Below, in pieces: positions 8,583-16,871 of a stretch of DNA of 64,000 nt. A program made the translations under genes and the position numbers. The notes below the pieces were generated by a model, which was given only the letters and a program-made list of their open reading frames with translations, ran no database searches and had not been told where the DNA came from. Origin of the DNA: Pseudomonas lini. Its GTDB lineage: Bacteria; Pseudomonadota; Gammaproteobacteria; Pseudomonadales; Pseudomonadaceae. Location: the NCBI RefSeq assembly GCF_030812475.1, contig NZ_JAUSSR010000014.1, positions 148,085-212,084 of the forward strand. The letters are read 5' to 3'. Numbering within the stretch: position 1 is the stretch's first letter; each line of letters opens with the position of its first letter.

Positions 8583-9628
8583 GGGCTGTCCGTCTGCCCC
8601 ACCGGCACCAGATCGACGAGTTCGCGCACCAATACGGTGGCGAAGCATCCGGCCGGCAGGACGAATTCCAGTTGCAGAATGTCAGGCTCGGGATAATGCC
8701 ACGTCAACCCACCAATGGGCAGCCGCAGGATGCGACGTTCGTGGCTCATTCCGGCGTTAATCAACCAATCGCGTAGATCCGCCTCGCGTGCGGCGATTGC
8801 CTGTTCCAATTCATGGACAGCGCCCGAGGCCGGCGAGTCACCTTCGCCCCACTGCGGACCGGTCGGGTGCAGGTCGAGAATTGCCAGGCGCGGGTCGCTG
8901 CACTCGGCAACGCCGGCGGGAAAGAAACTGCGGCTGTCGGTGAAGGCAAGCAAATCGCCGACCTGTGCACACTGCCAGGTGCCATCGGCGACTCGCGCCG
9001 CCAACACTTGGTTAAACAGAAAACTACGGGCCGTTGAAAGCAGGCGCGAACGCACATTGCGCTGCTCCGGCAACGCCTTGCGCGCGGCCCAGGCACGGGC
9101 ATCGACCACGTTGCCGCCGTCAAACCCGAAGCGCTGGGCGCCGAAATAATTGGGAACACCTTGCTTGGCAATCCGTTGCAGACGCTCTTCGATTGCCGCC
9201 TTGTCGCCCGCGAATTGAGTCAGGCGCAAGGTGAAGCCATTGGCCGAATGGGCACCACGTTGCAGTTTGCGTTTGTGCCGGCCGGTCTTGAGGATTTTCA
9301 ACGTATCGTTTTCGGCAGGCGACAAATCCGGATCAGCCTTGCCCGGCAGCTGTACGCTGAACCACTGACGCGTCAGCGCCTGACGGTCCTTGAGGCCCGC
9401 GTAACTGACGGTGCGCAAGGGCACGCCAGCCGCTTTGGCGATCCGCCGCGCCGCTTCTTCGGTATTCAGACCGCGCTTTTCCACCCAGATCCACAGGTGC
9501 TCGCCATCGCCACTGAGGGGGATATCGAGCACTTCATCGACTTGAAAGTCTTCAGCCGTCGCTTTCAATACGGCGCTGCCGAGGGCTTCACCGTAGGCAC
9601 GGGGACCGAGCAATTGCAGGTCGTTCAT
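8570..9628 (-). CDS. truD: tRNA pseudouridine(13) synthase TruD
   Basis: 352-residue enzyme that isomerises uridine 13 of tRNA-Glu. The catalytic motif SYAGLKDRQALTRQ places Asp81 where E. coli has Asp80; the NYFGAQRFGFDGGNV motif also fits. Its ATG overlaps the ispF stop (ATGA), and its 3' end overlaps surE. Confidence 0.96.
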   Translation of the reverse strand: MNDLQLLGPRAYGEALGSAVLKATAEDFQVDEVLDIPLSGDGEHLWIWVEKRGLNTEEAARRIAKAAGVPLRTVSYAGLKDRQALTRQWFSVQLPGKADPDLSPAENDTLKILKTGRHKRKLQRGAHSANGFTLRLTQFAGDKAAIEERLQRIAKQGVPNYFGAQRFGFDGGNVVDARAWAARKALPEQRNVRSRLLSTARSFLFNQVLAARVADGTWQCAQVGDLLAFTDSRSFFPAGVAECSDPRLAILDLHPTGPQWGEGDSPASGAVHELEQAIAAREADLRDWLINAGMSHERRILRLPIGGLTWHYPEPDILQLEFVLPAGCFATVLVRELVDLVPVGQTDSPCVF

Positions 9629-10098
9629 ACGCGCAGCAACAAGGCAACGGAATGCACGGCAATACCTTCTTCGCGACCGACAAAGCCGAGCTTTTCGGTG
9701 GTGGTGGCTTTCACGTTCACTTGATCCAACTCAACTTGAAGATCCGCGGCAATCAGCGCGCGCATCGATTCGATATGCGGGGCCATTTTTGGCGCCTGGG
9801 CGACGATGGTGTTATCGACGTTGCCGACTTTCCAGCCTTTGGCGTGGATCAATCCGACGACGTGACGCAACAGCACGCGGCTGTCGGCGCCCTTGAATGT
9901 CGGGTCGGTGTCCGGGAAGTGTTTGCCGATGTCGCCCAGCGCGGCCGCGCCAAGCAAGGCATCGCTCAAGGCGTGCAGCAGGACGTCACCGTCGGAATGA
10001 GCGAGCAGCCCGAAGCCGTGTGCAATCCGCACGCCGCCCAGAGTAATGAAATCGCCTTCAGCGAAACGGTGCACATCGTAGCCGTGGCCAATACGCAT
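9625..10098 (-). CDS. ispF: 2-C-methyl-D-erythritol 2,4-cyclodiphosphate synthase
   Basis: 157-residue homotrimeric zinc enzyme of the MEP isoprenoid pathway. MRIGHGYDVH supplies the zinc ligands Asp8 and His10, and SDGDVLLHALSDALLGA supplies the third ligand His and the family signature. The N-terminus is unusual in context: the T tract of the hairpin at 10105-10128 directly abuts the start codon. ispD is encoded separately at 13.4-14.1 kb rather than adjacent as in enterobacteria. Confidence 0.97.
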   Translation of the reverse strand: MRIGHGYDVHRFAEGDFITLGGVRIAHGFGLLAHSDGDVLLHALSDALLGAAALGDIGKHFPDTDPTFKGADSRVLLRHVVGLIHAKGWKVGNVDNTIVAQAPKMAPHIESMRALIAADLQVELDQVNVKATTTEKLGFVGREEGIAVHSVALLLRV

Positions 10099-10128
10099 AA
10101 AAAAACGCCCCGATTTTTGTCAGGGCGT
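10099..10128 (-). terminator. Hairpin with T tract touching the ispF start codon
   Basis: On the minus strand ACGCCC-TGACAAAAATCG-GGGCGT is followed by a T run that runs directly into the ispF ATG. It reads as a terminator for the upstream fghA. Because the only purine-rich (GGGGCG) ribosome-site candidate of ispF lies in its 3' arm, it could also affect ispF translation. Confidence 0.65.
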
Positions 10129-10180
10129 GATTCTACCTGCATTAGGCGAGGGGGTGCTCTCAATTAGTTTCCCCTCGGCG

Positions 10181-11035
10181 TTAACTGAGAGCCCCCCCTA
10201 GAGCGCGCGCGTGATGCTGCAGATGGTCATCGATGAAGCTGGCGATGAAGAAATAGCTGTGGTCGTAGCCGGGTTGCAGGCGCAACGTCAGCGGATGACC
10301 CGCCAGTCTGGTGGCTTGTTGCAGGGTTTCAGGCTTGAGCTGGGTGGCGAGGAAATCGTCGCGATCACCTTGATCGACCAGCAGCGGTAATTTTTCTTCC
10401 GCCTCGGCGATCAATGCACAGGCATCCCATTCGCGCCACTTCGACCGGTCTTCCCCCAGGTAACGGGAAAAGGCCTTTTGCCCCCAAGGACAATCCATCG
10501 GGTTGTTGATCGGCGAGAACGCCGACACCGACTGATAGCGCCCCGGGTTGCGCAACGCGCAGACCAGCGCGCCATGGCCGCCCATGGAGTGACCGCTGAT
10601 GCCGCGCTTGTCCGAAGCAGGGAAATGCGCCTCGACCAATGCCGGCAATTCCTGCACGACATAGTCGTGCATCCGATAGTGCCGCGACCAGGGTTCCTGG
10701 GTGGCATTCAGATAAAAACCGGCACCGAGTCCGAAGTCCCAGGCGCCGTCCGGATCACCCGGCACATCGGGGCCGCGCGGGCTGGTGTCCGGCGCCACGA
10801 TGATCAGCCCCAGCTCGGCGGCCATGCGCATGGCGCCGGCCTTTTGCATGAAGTTTTCGTCGGTGCAGGTCAGGCCGGACAGCCAGTACAGCACCGGCAG
10901 TTTGCCGCCCTGCTCCGCTTGCGGCGGCAGGTACACGGCGAACACCATATCGCAGCCGAGCACATCGGAGCGGTGCCGATAGCGTTTGTGCCAGCCGCCG
11001 AAGCTTTTCTGGCAGGAGATATTTTCCAGGCTCAT
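10181..11035 (-). CDS. fghA: S-formylglutathione hydrolase
   Basis: 284-residue esterase-D-type alpha/beta hydrolase; splits S-formylglutathione to formate and glutathione, the last step of glutathione-dependent formaldehyde oxidation. The nucleophile elbow GHSMGG places Ser150; GYDHSYFFI supplies the catalytic His and LLVDQGDRDDF the acid. N-terminal LPVLYWLSGLTCTDENF is family-typical. It lies just downstream of adhC, which makes its substrate. Confidence 0.96.
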   Translation of the reverse strand: MSLENISCQKSFGGWHKRYRHRSDVLGCDMVFAVYLPPQAEQGGKLPVLYWLSGLTCTDENFMQKAGAMRMAAELGLIIVAPDTSPRGPDVPGDPDGAWDFGLGAGFYLNATQEPWSRHYRMHDYVVQELPALVEAHFPASDKRGISGHSMGGHGALVCALRNPGRYQSVSAFSPINNPMDCPWGQKAFSRYLGEDRSKWREWDACALIAEAEEKLPLLVDQGDRDDFLATQLKPETLQQATRLAGHPLTLRLQPGYDHSYFFIASFIDDHLQHHARALGGALS

Positions 11036-11047
11036 GGGAGTACTCCC

Positions 11048-11121
11048 AGCGGTAAGCTACAAGCTTGAAGCTGCAAGTCGAGGCGCGCTCTCTTGCAGCT
11101 TATGACTTGCGGCTTACCGCT
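11048..11121. repeat. Imperfect palindrome between adhC and fghA
   Basis: Outer arms AGCGGTAAGC and GCTTACCGCT flank inner repeats of the AGCTTGAAGCTGCAAG type. It is a stem-forming intergenic repeat of a kind common in Pseudomonas and may act as transcript punctuation. Confidence 0.6.
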
Positions 11122-11126
11122 GCTTC

Positions 11127-12239
11127 TTAGAAATGGATGACGGAACGGATGCTCTTGCCTTCGTGCATCAGGTCAAACGCCTTGTTGATATCTTCCAGGC
11201 CCATGGTGTGGGTGATGAACGTATCCAGCGGGATCTCGCCGGTCTCGGCCATTTCGACATAGCTTGGCAACTCGGTACGGCCGCGCACGCCGCCGAACGC
11301 CGAACCGCGCCAGACGCGACCGGTGACCAGCTGGAATGGACGGGTGGAGATTTCCTGACCGGCACCGGCCACGCCGATGATCACCGATTCGCCCCAACCC
11401 TTGTGGCAGCACTCGAGGGCCGCGCGCATCAATTGCACATTGCCGATGCACTCGAAGGAGAAGTCAACGCCGCCATCGGTCATGTCGACGATGACTTCCT
11501 GGATCGGACGGTCGAAGTCTTTCGGGTTCACGCAATCGGTTGCACCCAGTTGCTTGGCGATCTCGAATTTGGCCGGGTTGATGTCAATCGCGATGATGCG
11601 CGCTGCCTTGGCTTTGGCCGCGCCGATGACCGCCGACAGGCCGATGCCGCCGAGGCCGAAAATGGCGACCGTGTCACCTGGCTTTACCTTGGCCGTATTG
11701 AGAACGGCGCCGATGCCGGTGGTGACACCGCAGCCCAGCAGGCAGACTTTTTCCAGTGGCGCTTCTTTAGGAATTTTGGCGACGGAGATTTCCGGCAGCA
11801 CGGTGTACTCGGAGAAGGTCGAGGTACCCATGTAGTGGAAAATCGGCTGGCCCTTGTAGGAAAAGCGAGAGGTGCCATCCGGCATCAGGCCTTTGCCCTG
11901 GGTGGCGCGAATGGCCTGGCAGAGGTTGGTCTTGCCCGACAGGCAGAATTTGCACTGGCGACATTCCGGGGTGTAGAGCGGAATCACATGATCACCCACC
12001 TCCACGGAGGTCACGCCCTCGCCGATGGCTTCCACCACCGCGCCACCTTCGTGGCCGAGGATCGACGGGAAGATGCCTTCCGGGTCGGCACCGGACAGCG
12101 TGTAGGCATCGGTATGGCAGACACCGGAAGCAACAACTCGCAGCAATACTTCACCGGCCTTGGGCATGGCGACATCGACTTCGACGATCTCGAGGGGTTT
12201 CTTGGCCTCGAAGGCTACGGCAGCGCGCGACTTGATCAT
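11127..12239 (-). CDS. adhC: S-(hydroxymethyl)glutathione dehydrogenase (class III alcohol dehydrogenase)
   Basis: 370-residue zinc alcohol dehydrogenase (frmA/adhC type) that oxidises the formaldehyde-glutathione adduct with NAD. The catalytic zinc motif GHEGGAVVEAIGEGV, the structural zinc cysteines CRQCKFCLSGKTNLC and the Rossmann GLGGIGL are all present. I chose the ATG at 12237-12239, because GGAGA sits seven bases upstream of it but only one base from the alternative ATG at 12245. It forms a unit with fghA and is divergent from a LysR gene. Confidence 0.96.
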   Translation of the reverse strand: MIKSRAAVAFEAKKPLEIVEVDVAMPKAGEVLLRVVASGVCHTDAYTLSGADPEGIFPSILGHEGGAVVEAIGEGVTSVEVGDHVIPLYTPECRQCKFCLSGKTNLCQAIRATQGKGLMPDGTSRFSYKGQPIFHYMGTSTFSEYTVLPEISVAKIPKEAPLEKVCLLGCGVTTGIGAVLNTAKVKPGDTVAIFGLGGIGLSAVIGAAKAKAARIIAIDINPAKFEIAKQLGATDCVNPKDFDRPIQEVIVDMTDGGVDFSFECIGNVQLMRAALECCHKGWGESVIIGVAGAGQEISTRPFQLVTGRVWRGSAFGGVRGRTELPSYVEMAETGEIPLDTFITHTMGLEDINKAFDLMHEGKSIRSVIHF

Positions 12240-12346
12240 GAGCATTCTCCAGTGAATAAAAATGAGACAGTGAGTGTAATACAGTGCTCTACGGTGAATA
12301 ATCAGGACAAAAGCAAAACTTTATTGCTGTACAGGGATAATCATCA

Positions 12347-13243
12347 ATGTCCGAAAACCGCTGGGAAGGCATCGACGAGTTCGTCGCCGTGGCCGAGTGC
12401 AGCCATTTCACCGCCGCTGCCGAACGTCTCGGGGTGTCGTCCTCCCATGTCAGTCGACAAATCGTTCGGCTGGAAGAGCGACTTCAGACGCGACTGCTTT
12501 ATCGCAGTACCCGCCGGGTCACCCTGACCGAGGCCGGGCAAACCTTCCTGCAGCATTGCCAACGTTTACAGGATGGCCGCGAAGAAGCCTTGCGAGCGGT
12601 CGGTGATCTGACCAGCGAGCCTAAAGGGATGCTGCGCATGACCTGCGCCGTGGCGTACGGCGAACGCTTCATCGTGCCGCTGGTGACCCGCTTCATGGGG
12701 CTTTACCCGCAACTGCGGATCGACATCGAACTGAGCAACCGCCAACTGGACCTGGTGCACGAGGGCCTGGACCTGGCGATCCGTCTGGGTCGCTTGCAGG
12801 ACTCAAGACTGGTGGCGGCACGACTGGCACCACGGCAAATGTACCTGTGCGCATCACCGTCCTACGTGGAACGGTATGGTCGCCCACACAGTTTGTCGGA
12901 ACTGAGCCGGCACAATTGCCTCATCGGCAGTTCGGACATTTGGCAACTGGAACAGAACGGACGGGAATTTTCCCAGCGGGTACAGGGAAACTGGCGTTGC
13001 AACAGTGGGCAAGCGGTGCTGGATGCGGCGTTACAGGGTGTCGGGTTGTGTCAGTTGCCGGATTATTATGTGTTGGAGCATTTGAAAAGCGGTGCGTTGA
13101 TTTCGTTGCTGGAAGCGCATCAGCCGCCGAACACGGCGGTATGGGCGCTTTATCCACAGCAGCGGCATCTGTCGCCGAAGGTGCGCAAGTTGGTGGATTA
13201 TTTGAAGGGAGGGTTGGCTGAAAGGCCGGAGTATCGAAGCTAG
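12347..13243 (+). CDS. LysR-family transcriptional regulator
   Basis: 298 residues. The N-terminal winged helix-turn-helix spans about residues 5-65 (FVAVAECSHFTAAAERLGVSS, then SRQIVRLEERL). A periplasmic-binding-protein-like effector domain follows. An AGGGAT ribosome site precedes the ATG. LysR genes often control the divergent neighbour, so control of adhC-fghA is plausible, but no operator was identified in the 107-bp gap. The inducer is unknown. Confidence 0.93.
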   Translation: MSENRWEGIDEFVAVAECSHFTAAAERLGVSSSHVSRQIVRLEERLQTRLLYRSTRRVTLTEAGQTFLQHCQRLQDGREEALRAVGDLTSEPKGMLRMTCAVAYGERFIVPLVTRFMGLYPQLRIDIELSNRQLDLVHEGLDLAIRLGRLQDSRLVAARLAPRQMYLCASPSYVERYGRPHSLSELSRHNCLIGSSDIWQLEQNGREFSQRVQGNWRCNSGQAVLDAALQGVGLCQLPDYYVLEHLKSGALISLLEAHQPPNTAVWALYPQQRHLSPKVRKLVDYLKGGLAERPEYRS

Positions 13244-13287
13244 GAAGGTGCCTGCGTGCCAGTAAGATGTCGGTTGTCAATACTACC

Positions 13288-13385
13288 GCTATCGCGAGCA
13301 AGCTCGCTCCCACAGTGACCGTGGTCGAATACAAATCTTGTAAATGCCGTAGAGCCCTGTGAGAGCGAGCTTGCTCGCGATAGGG
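13288..13385. repeat. REP pair (GCTATCGCGAGCAAGCTCGCTC type)
   Basis: Two inverted copies, GCTATCGCGAGCAAGCTCGC at the left and its complement at 13357-13385, separated by about 40 bp. This is a REPIN-like doublet between the convergent LysR gene and ispD. Confidence 0.9.
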
Positions 13386-13406
13386 GCAACACCGATCCAC
13401 AGTCAA

Positions 13407-14114
13407 TTAATGACGGTTAGCCCAACGCTGGCGCAACCATTCAAGGTCTTCGGGCCGAGTGACTTTCAGGTTATCGGACCGCCCTTCAATCAACCGCGGT
13501 GCCAGCCCTGCCCACTCCATCGCCGAAGCTTCATCGGTGATGACTGCATCCGCTACCAGACTGTCGGCCAACGCCCGATGCAACGCACCCAGACGAAACA
13601 TCTGTGGCGTATAAGCCTGCCAGATCACGCTGCGATCCACGGTTTCGACGACACGGCCCTGCTTGTCGACCCGTTTGAGGGTGTCGCGCGCCGGCACCGC
13701 CAGCAGACCGCCCACCGGATCGTCCGCCAACTCACCGAGCAACTTGTCCAGGTCATCACGGCTCAGATTCGGCCGCGCGGCGTCGTGCACCAACACCCAA
13801 TCCTCATCGTCAGCGCCCTGGGCATGCAGATGCAGCAACGCATTGAGCACCGACCCGGAACGTTCGGCCCCCCCTTCAACCCGCTGAATACGCGAATCGC
13901 CAGCACACGCCAGGTTCGGCCAATAAGGATCATCGACAGCAAGACTGACCACCAGGCCTTTCAGGCAAGGATGATCGAGGAAACAGCCGAGGCTGTGTTC
14001 AACAATAGTGCGCCCGCCCAGTTGCAAATATTGCTTGGGACGGTCCGCGGCCATACGGGCACCGACGCCCGCGGCAGGAATCACGGCCCAGAAGGCCGGT
14101 AACGAAAGGTTCAT
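13407..14114 (-). CDS. ispD: 2-C-methyl-D-erythritol 4-phosphate cytidylyltransferase
   Basis: 235-residue MEP-pathway enzyme using CTP. The N-terminal nucleotide-binding motif PAAGVGARMAADRPKQY and the later VLVHDAARPNLS are diagnostic. The start overlaps the ftsB stop by four bases, the ftsB-ispD pairing seen widely in proteobacteria. Confidence 0.97.
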   Translation of the reverse strand: MNLSLPAFWAVIPAAGVGARMAADRPKQYLQLGGRTIVEHSLGCFLDHPCLKGLVVSLAVDDPYWPNLACAGDSRIQRVEGGAERSGSVLNALLHLHAQGADDEDWVLVHDAARPNLSRDDLDKLLGELADDPVGGLLAVPARDTLKRVDKQGRVVETVDRSVIWQAYTPQMFRLGALHRALADSLVADAVITDEASAMEWAGLAPRLIEGRSDNLKVTRPEDLEWLRQRWANRH

Positions 14115-14389
14115 TGCGCCAGCTGGTAAAGGGTTTCACCATCCTTGACCATGCCCAGCTCATGGCGAGCCCGTTCTTCAACGGTCTCCATGCCCTTTTT
14201 CAACTCGCTGACTTCAGCGTCCATCACCCGATTGCGCTCAAGCAGGCCTTCGTTCTCAGCGTGTTGATCAGCGATCTGCTGAGTCAGCTCGGCCACTTGC
14301 GCCAGGCTGCCATTACCCACCCACAGGCGGTATTGCAGGCCAGCCAGCAGCAGGAGCAAGACGAGGAACAACCAATTGGGACTGCGCAT
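14111..14389 (-). CDS. ftsB: Cell division protein FtsB
   Basis: 92-residue bitopic inner-membrane protein of the divisome FtsQLB complex. One N-terminal transmembrane segment (WLFLVLLLLLAGLQYRLW) is followed by a coiled coil (about residues 28-75) and the conserved ERARHELGMVKDGETLYQL ending. It lies between eno and ispD, as is common. Confidence 0.95.
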   Translation of the reverse strand: MRSPNWLFLVLLLLLAGLQYRLWVGNGSLAQVAELTQQIADQHAENEGLLERNRVMDAEVSELKKGMETVEERARHELGMVKDGETLYQLAQ

Positions 14390-14448
14390 CGAATATCAGG
14401 TATCCAGTGAAAAAAGACAGCCGTGTAAAAACTTTGAAGCTGCTGATA

Positions 14449-14478
14449 GCACGAAGCCTGGAAGATCCAGGCTTGTGC
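14449..14478 (-). terminator. Strong hairpin between eno and ftsB
   Basis: GCACAAGCCTGGA-TCT-TCCAGGCTTCGTGC on the minus strand, one bulge, no clear T tract. It may be a processing or attenuation element between eno and ftsB; its role as a terminator is uncertain. Confidence 0.45.
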
Positions 14479-14560
14479 TGATAAGGCATCAGATTAGTGG
14501 CAAATCCATCGCTGTTGCGACTTTTCCAACACAATCCGTTGTCTTTTTATCTTTTAGCCA

Positions 14561-15850
14561 TTAGCCGCGGAATTCGCTGCGACCGTTGTACTTGGCTTTG
14601 CCGTTCAACTGCTCTTCGATGCGCAGCAGCTGGTTGTACTTGGAAACGCGGTCGGAACGGCACAGGGAACCGGTCTTGATCTGGCCAGCCGAAGTGCCCA
14701 CGGCCAGGTCGGCAATGGTCGAATCTTCGGTTTCGCCGGAGCGGTGCGAGATCACGGCGGTGTAACCCGCAGCCTTGGCCATCTGGATGGCTTCCAGGGT
14801 TTCGGTCAGGGTGCCGATCTGGTTGAACTTGATCAGGATCGAGTTGGCGATCTTTTTATCAATGCCTTCTTTCAGGATCTTGGTGTTGGTCACGAACAGG
14901 TCGTCGCCTACCAGCTGAATTTTCTCTCCGATCTTGTCGGTGAGGATTTTCCAGCCAGCCCAGTCAGACTCGTCCAGGCCGTCTTCGATCGAGATGATCG
15001 GGTAACGCTCGGTCAGGCCTTTGAGGTAGTCGGCGAAACCTTCAGCGGTGAATACCTGGCCTTCGCCGGACAGGTTGTATTTGCCGTCTTCGTAGAATTC
15101 GCTCGCCGCGCAGTCCAGGGCCAGGGTCACGTCGGTGCCCAGCTTGTAGCCGGCGTTGGCCACGGCTTCGGAGATCACTTTCAAAGCATCTTCGTTGGAG
15201 GCCAGGTTTGGCGCGAAACCACCTTCGTCACCCACGGCGGTGCTCAGGCCACGGGCCTTCAACACGGCTTTGAGGTGATGGAAAATCTCGGTGCCCATGC
15301 GCAGACCTTCCGAGAAAGACTTGGCGCCAACCGGCTGAACCATGAATTCCTGTATGTCGACGTTGTTATCCGCGTGCTCGCCACCGTTGATGATGTTCAT
15401 CATCGGAACCGGCATCGAGTAGACACCCGGGGTGCCGTTCAGGTTGGCGATGTGAGCGTACAGTGGCAGGTCCTGATCCTGTGCGGCGGCCTTGGCGGCT
15501 GCCAGGGAAACGGCGAGGATCGCGTTGGCGCCCAGGGACCCTTTGTTGTCGGTACCGTCGAGCTTGATCATTGCGTGATCCAGCGCCTTTTGGTCGCTTG
15601 GGTCTGCACCTTTCAACAGATCGCGGATCGGGCCATTGATGTTGGCGACGGCTTTGAGCACGCCTTTGCCCAGGTAACGGCTCTTGTCGCCATCACGCAG
15701 CTCGAGCGCTTCACGCGAGCCAGTGGAAGCACCGGACGGCGCGCAAGCGCTGCCGATGATGCCGTTATCGAGAAGCACGTCCGCTTCGACGGTGGGGTTG
15801 CCACGGGAGTCGAGAACTTCACGACCTTTGATGTCGACGATTTTTGCCAT
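14561..15850 (-). CDS. eno: Enolase
   Basis: 429-residue glycolytic enzyme converting 2-phosphoglycerate to phosphoenolpyruvate, also a degradosome component in proteobacteria. MAKIVDIKGREVLDSRGNPT, the Mg-binding region SIEDGLDESDW and the signature ILIKFNQIGTLTET, then SHRSGETED are all present. Start at MAKIV with GGAG upstream. Confidence 0.98.
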   Translation of the reverse strand: MAKIVDIKGREVLDSRGNPTVEADVLLDNGIIGSACAPSGASTGSREALELRDGDKSRYLGKGVLKAVANINGPIRDLLKGADPSDQKALDHAMIKLDGTDNKGSLGANAILAVSLAAAKAAAQDQDLPLYAHIANLNGTPGVYSMPVPMMNIINGGEHADNNVDIQEFMVQPVGAKSFSEGLRMGTEIFHHLKAVLKARGLSTAVGDEGGFAPNLASNEDALKVISEAVANAGYKLGTDVTLALDCAASEFYEDGKYNLSGEGQVFTAEGFADYLKGLTERYPIISIEDGLDESDWAGWKILTDKIGEKIQLVGDDLFVTNTKILKEGIDKKIANSILIKFNQIGTLTETLEAIQMAKAAGYTAVISHRSGETEDSTIADLAVGTSAGQIKTGSLCRSDRVSKYNQLLRIEEQLNGKAKYNGRSEFRG

Positions 15851-15922
15851 TGTTGTAAACACTCCAAAGTTGACGAAAACGCTGTACCGATCGATTTATA
15901 ACTTGTGGGTCACATTGCTTTT

Positions 15923-16006
15923 TGTAGGAGCCGGCTTGCCGGCGAAGGGGGCCTCGAAGTCTCTGCAAGGCTTGAGGGACCCTTCGCTGGCAAGCCAGCT
16001 CCTACA
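15923..16006. repeat. REP pair (TGTAGGAGCCGGCTTGCC type)
   Basis: Two inverted palindromic units, TGTAGGAGCCGGCTTGCCGG and the complement of the CTTCGCTGGCAAGCCAGC form, between eno and kdsA. A different sequence class from the GCGAGCTTGCTCGC type. Confidence 0.88.
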
Positions 16007-16020
16007 TGGAGAAACCCGAT

Positions 16021-16866
16021 TTACGCGGTTTCTACGACAGGAAAACTCTTCACCAGTTCGTCCAACGCCTTGAGCTGGGCCAGGAATGGCTCCAGTTTGT
16101 CCAGACGCAAGGCGCAAGGGCCGTCGCATTTGGCGTTGTCCGGATCCGGGTGCGCTTCGAGGAACAGGCCGGCCAACGACTGGCTCATACCGGCCTTGGC
16201 CAGATCGGTGACCTGGGCACGACGACCGCCGGCGGAATCCGAGCGACCGCCGGGCATTTGCAGCGCGTGGGTCACGTCGAAGAACACCGGGTATTCGAAC
16301 TGCTTCATGATGCCGAAGCCGAGCATGTCGACGACCAGGTTGTTGTAGCCGAAGCTCGAACCGCGCTCGCAGAGGATCAATTGATCGTTACCCGCTTCCA
16401 CGCATTTGCTCAGGATGTGTTTCATCTCCTGGGGGGCGAGGAACTGGGCCTTCTTGATGTTGATCACCGCACCGGTCCTGGCCATCGCGACCACCAGGTC
16501 GGTCTGGCGCGACAGGAAGGCCGGCAGCTGGATGATATCGCAGACTTCAGCGACGACCGCCGCCTGATCAGGCTCGTGGACGTCGGTGATGATCGGCACG
16601 CCGAACGCTTGCTTGATGTCCTGGAAAATCCGCATGCCCTCTTCCAGGCCCGGGCCACGGTAAGAGGTCACGGAGGATCGGTTGGCCTTGTCGAAGCTGG
16701 CCTTGAACACGTAAGGGATACCGAGTTTTTCGGTGACCTTCACGTACTCTTCGCAGACCTGCATCGCCATGTCACAGCTTTCCAGCACATTCATGCCACC
16801 GAACAGCACCATTGGCTTGTCGTTGCCAATCTCGATATCGCCTACGCGGATGATCTTCTGCGCCAT
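16021..16866 (-). CDS. kdsA: 3-deoxy-8-phosphooctulonate synthase
   Basis: 281-residue enzyme joining arabinose 5-phosphate and PEP to make KDO 8-phosphate for lipopolysaccharide core. PMVLFGGMNVLESCDMAM, FKASFDKANRSS and CERGSSFGYNNLVVDM are family motifs. It begins five bases after the pyrG stop. A GTG overlapping that stop could serve as an alternative start three codons upstream, but MAQKIIRVG is the conserved N-terminus. Confidence 0.97.
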   Translation of the reverse strand: MAQKIIRVGDIEIGNDKPMVLFGGMNVLESCDMAMQVCEEYVKVTEKLGIPYVFKASFDKANRSSVTSYRGPGLEEGMRIFQDIKQAFGVPIITDVHEPDQAAVVAEVCDIIQLPAFLSRQTDLVVAMARTGAVINIKKAQFLAPQEMKHILSKCVEAGNDQLILCERGSSFGYNNLVVDMLGFGIMKQFEYPVFFDVTHALQMPGGRSDSAGGRRAQVTDLAKAGMSQSLAGLFLEAHPDPDNAKCDGPCALRLDKLEPFLAQLKALDELVKSFPVVETA

Positions 16867-16871
16867 TGGAA

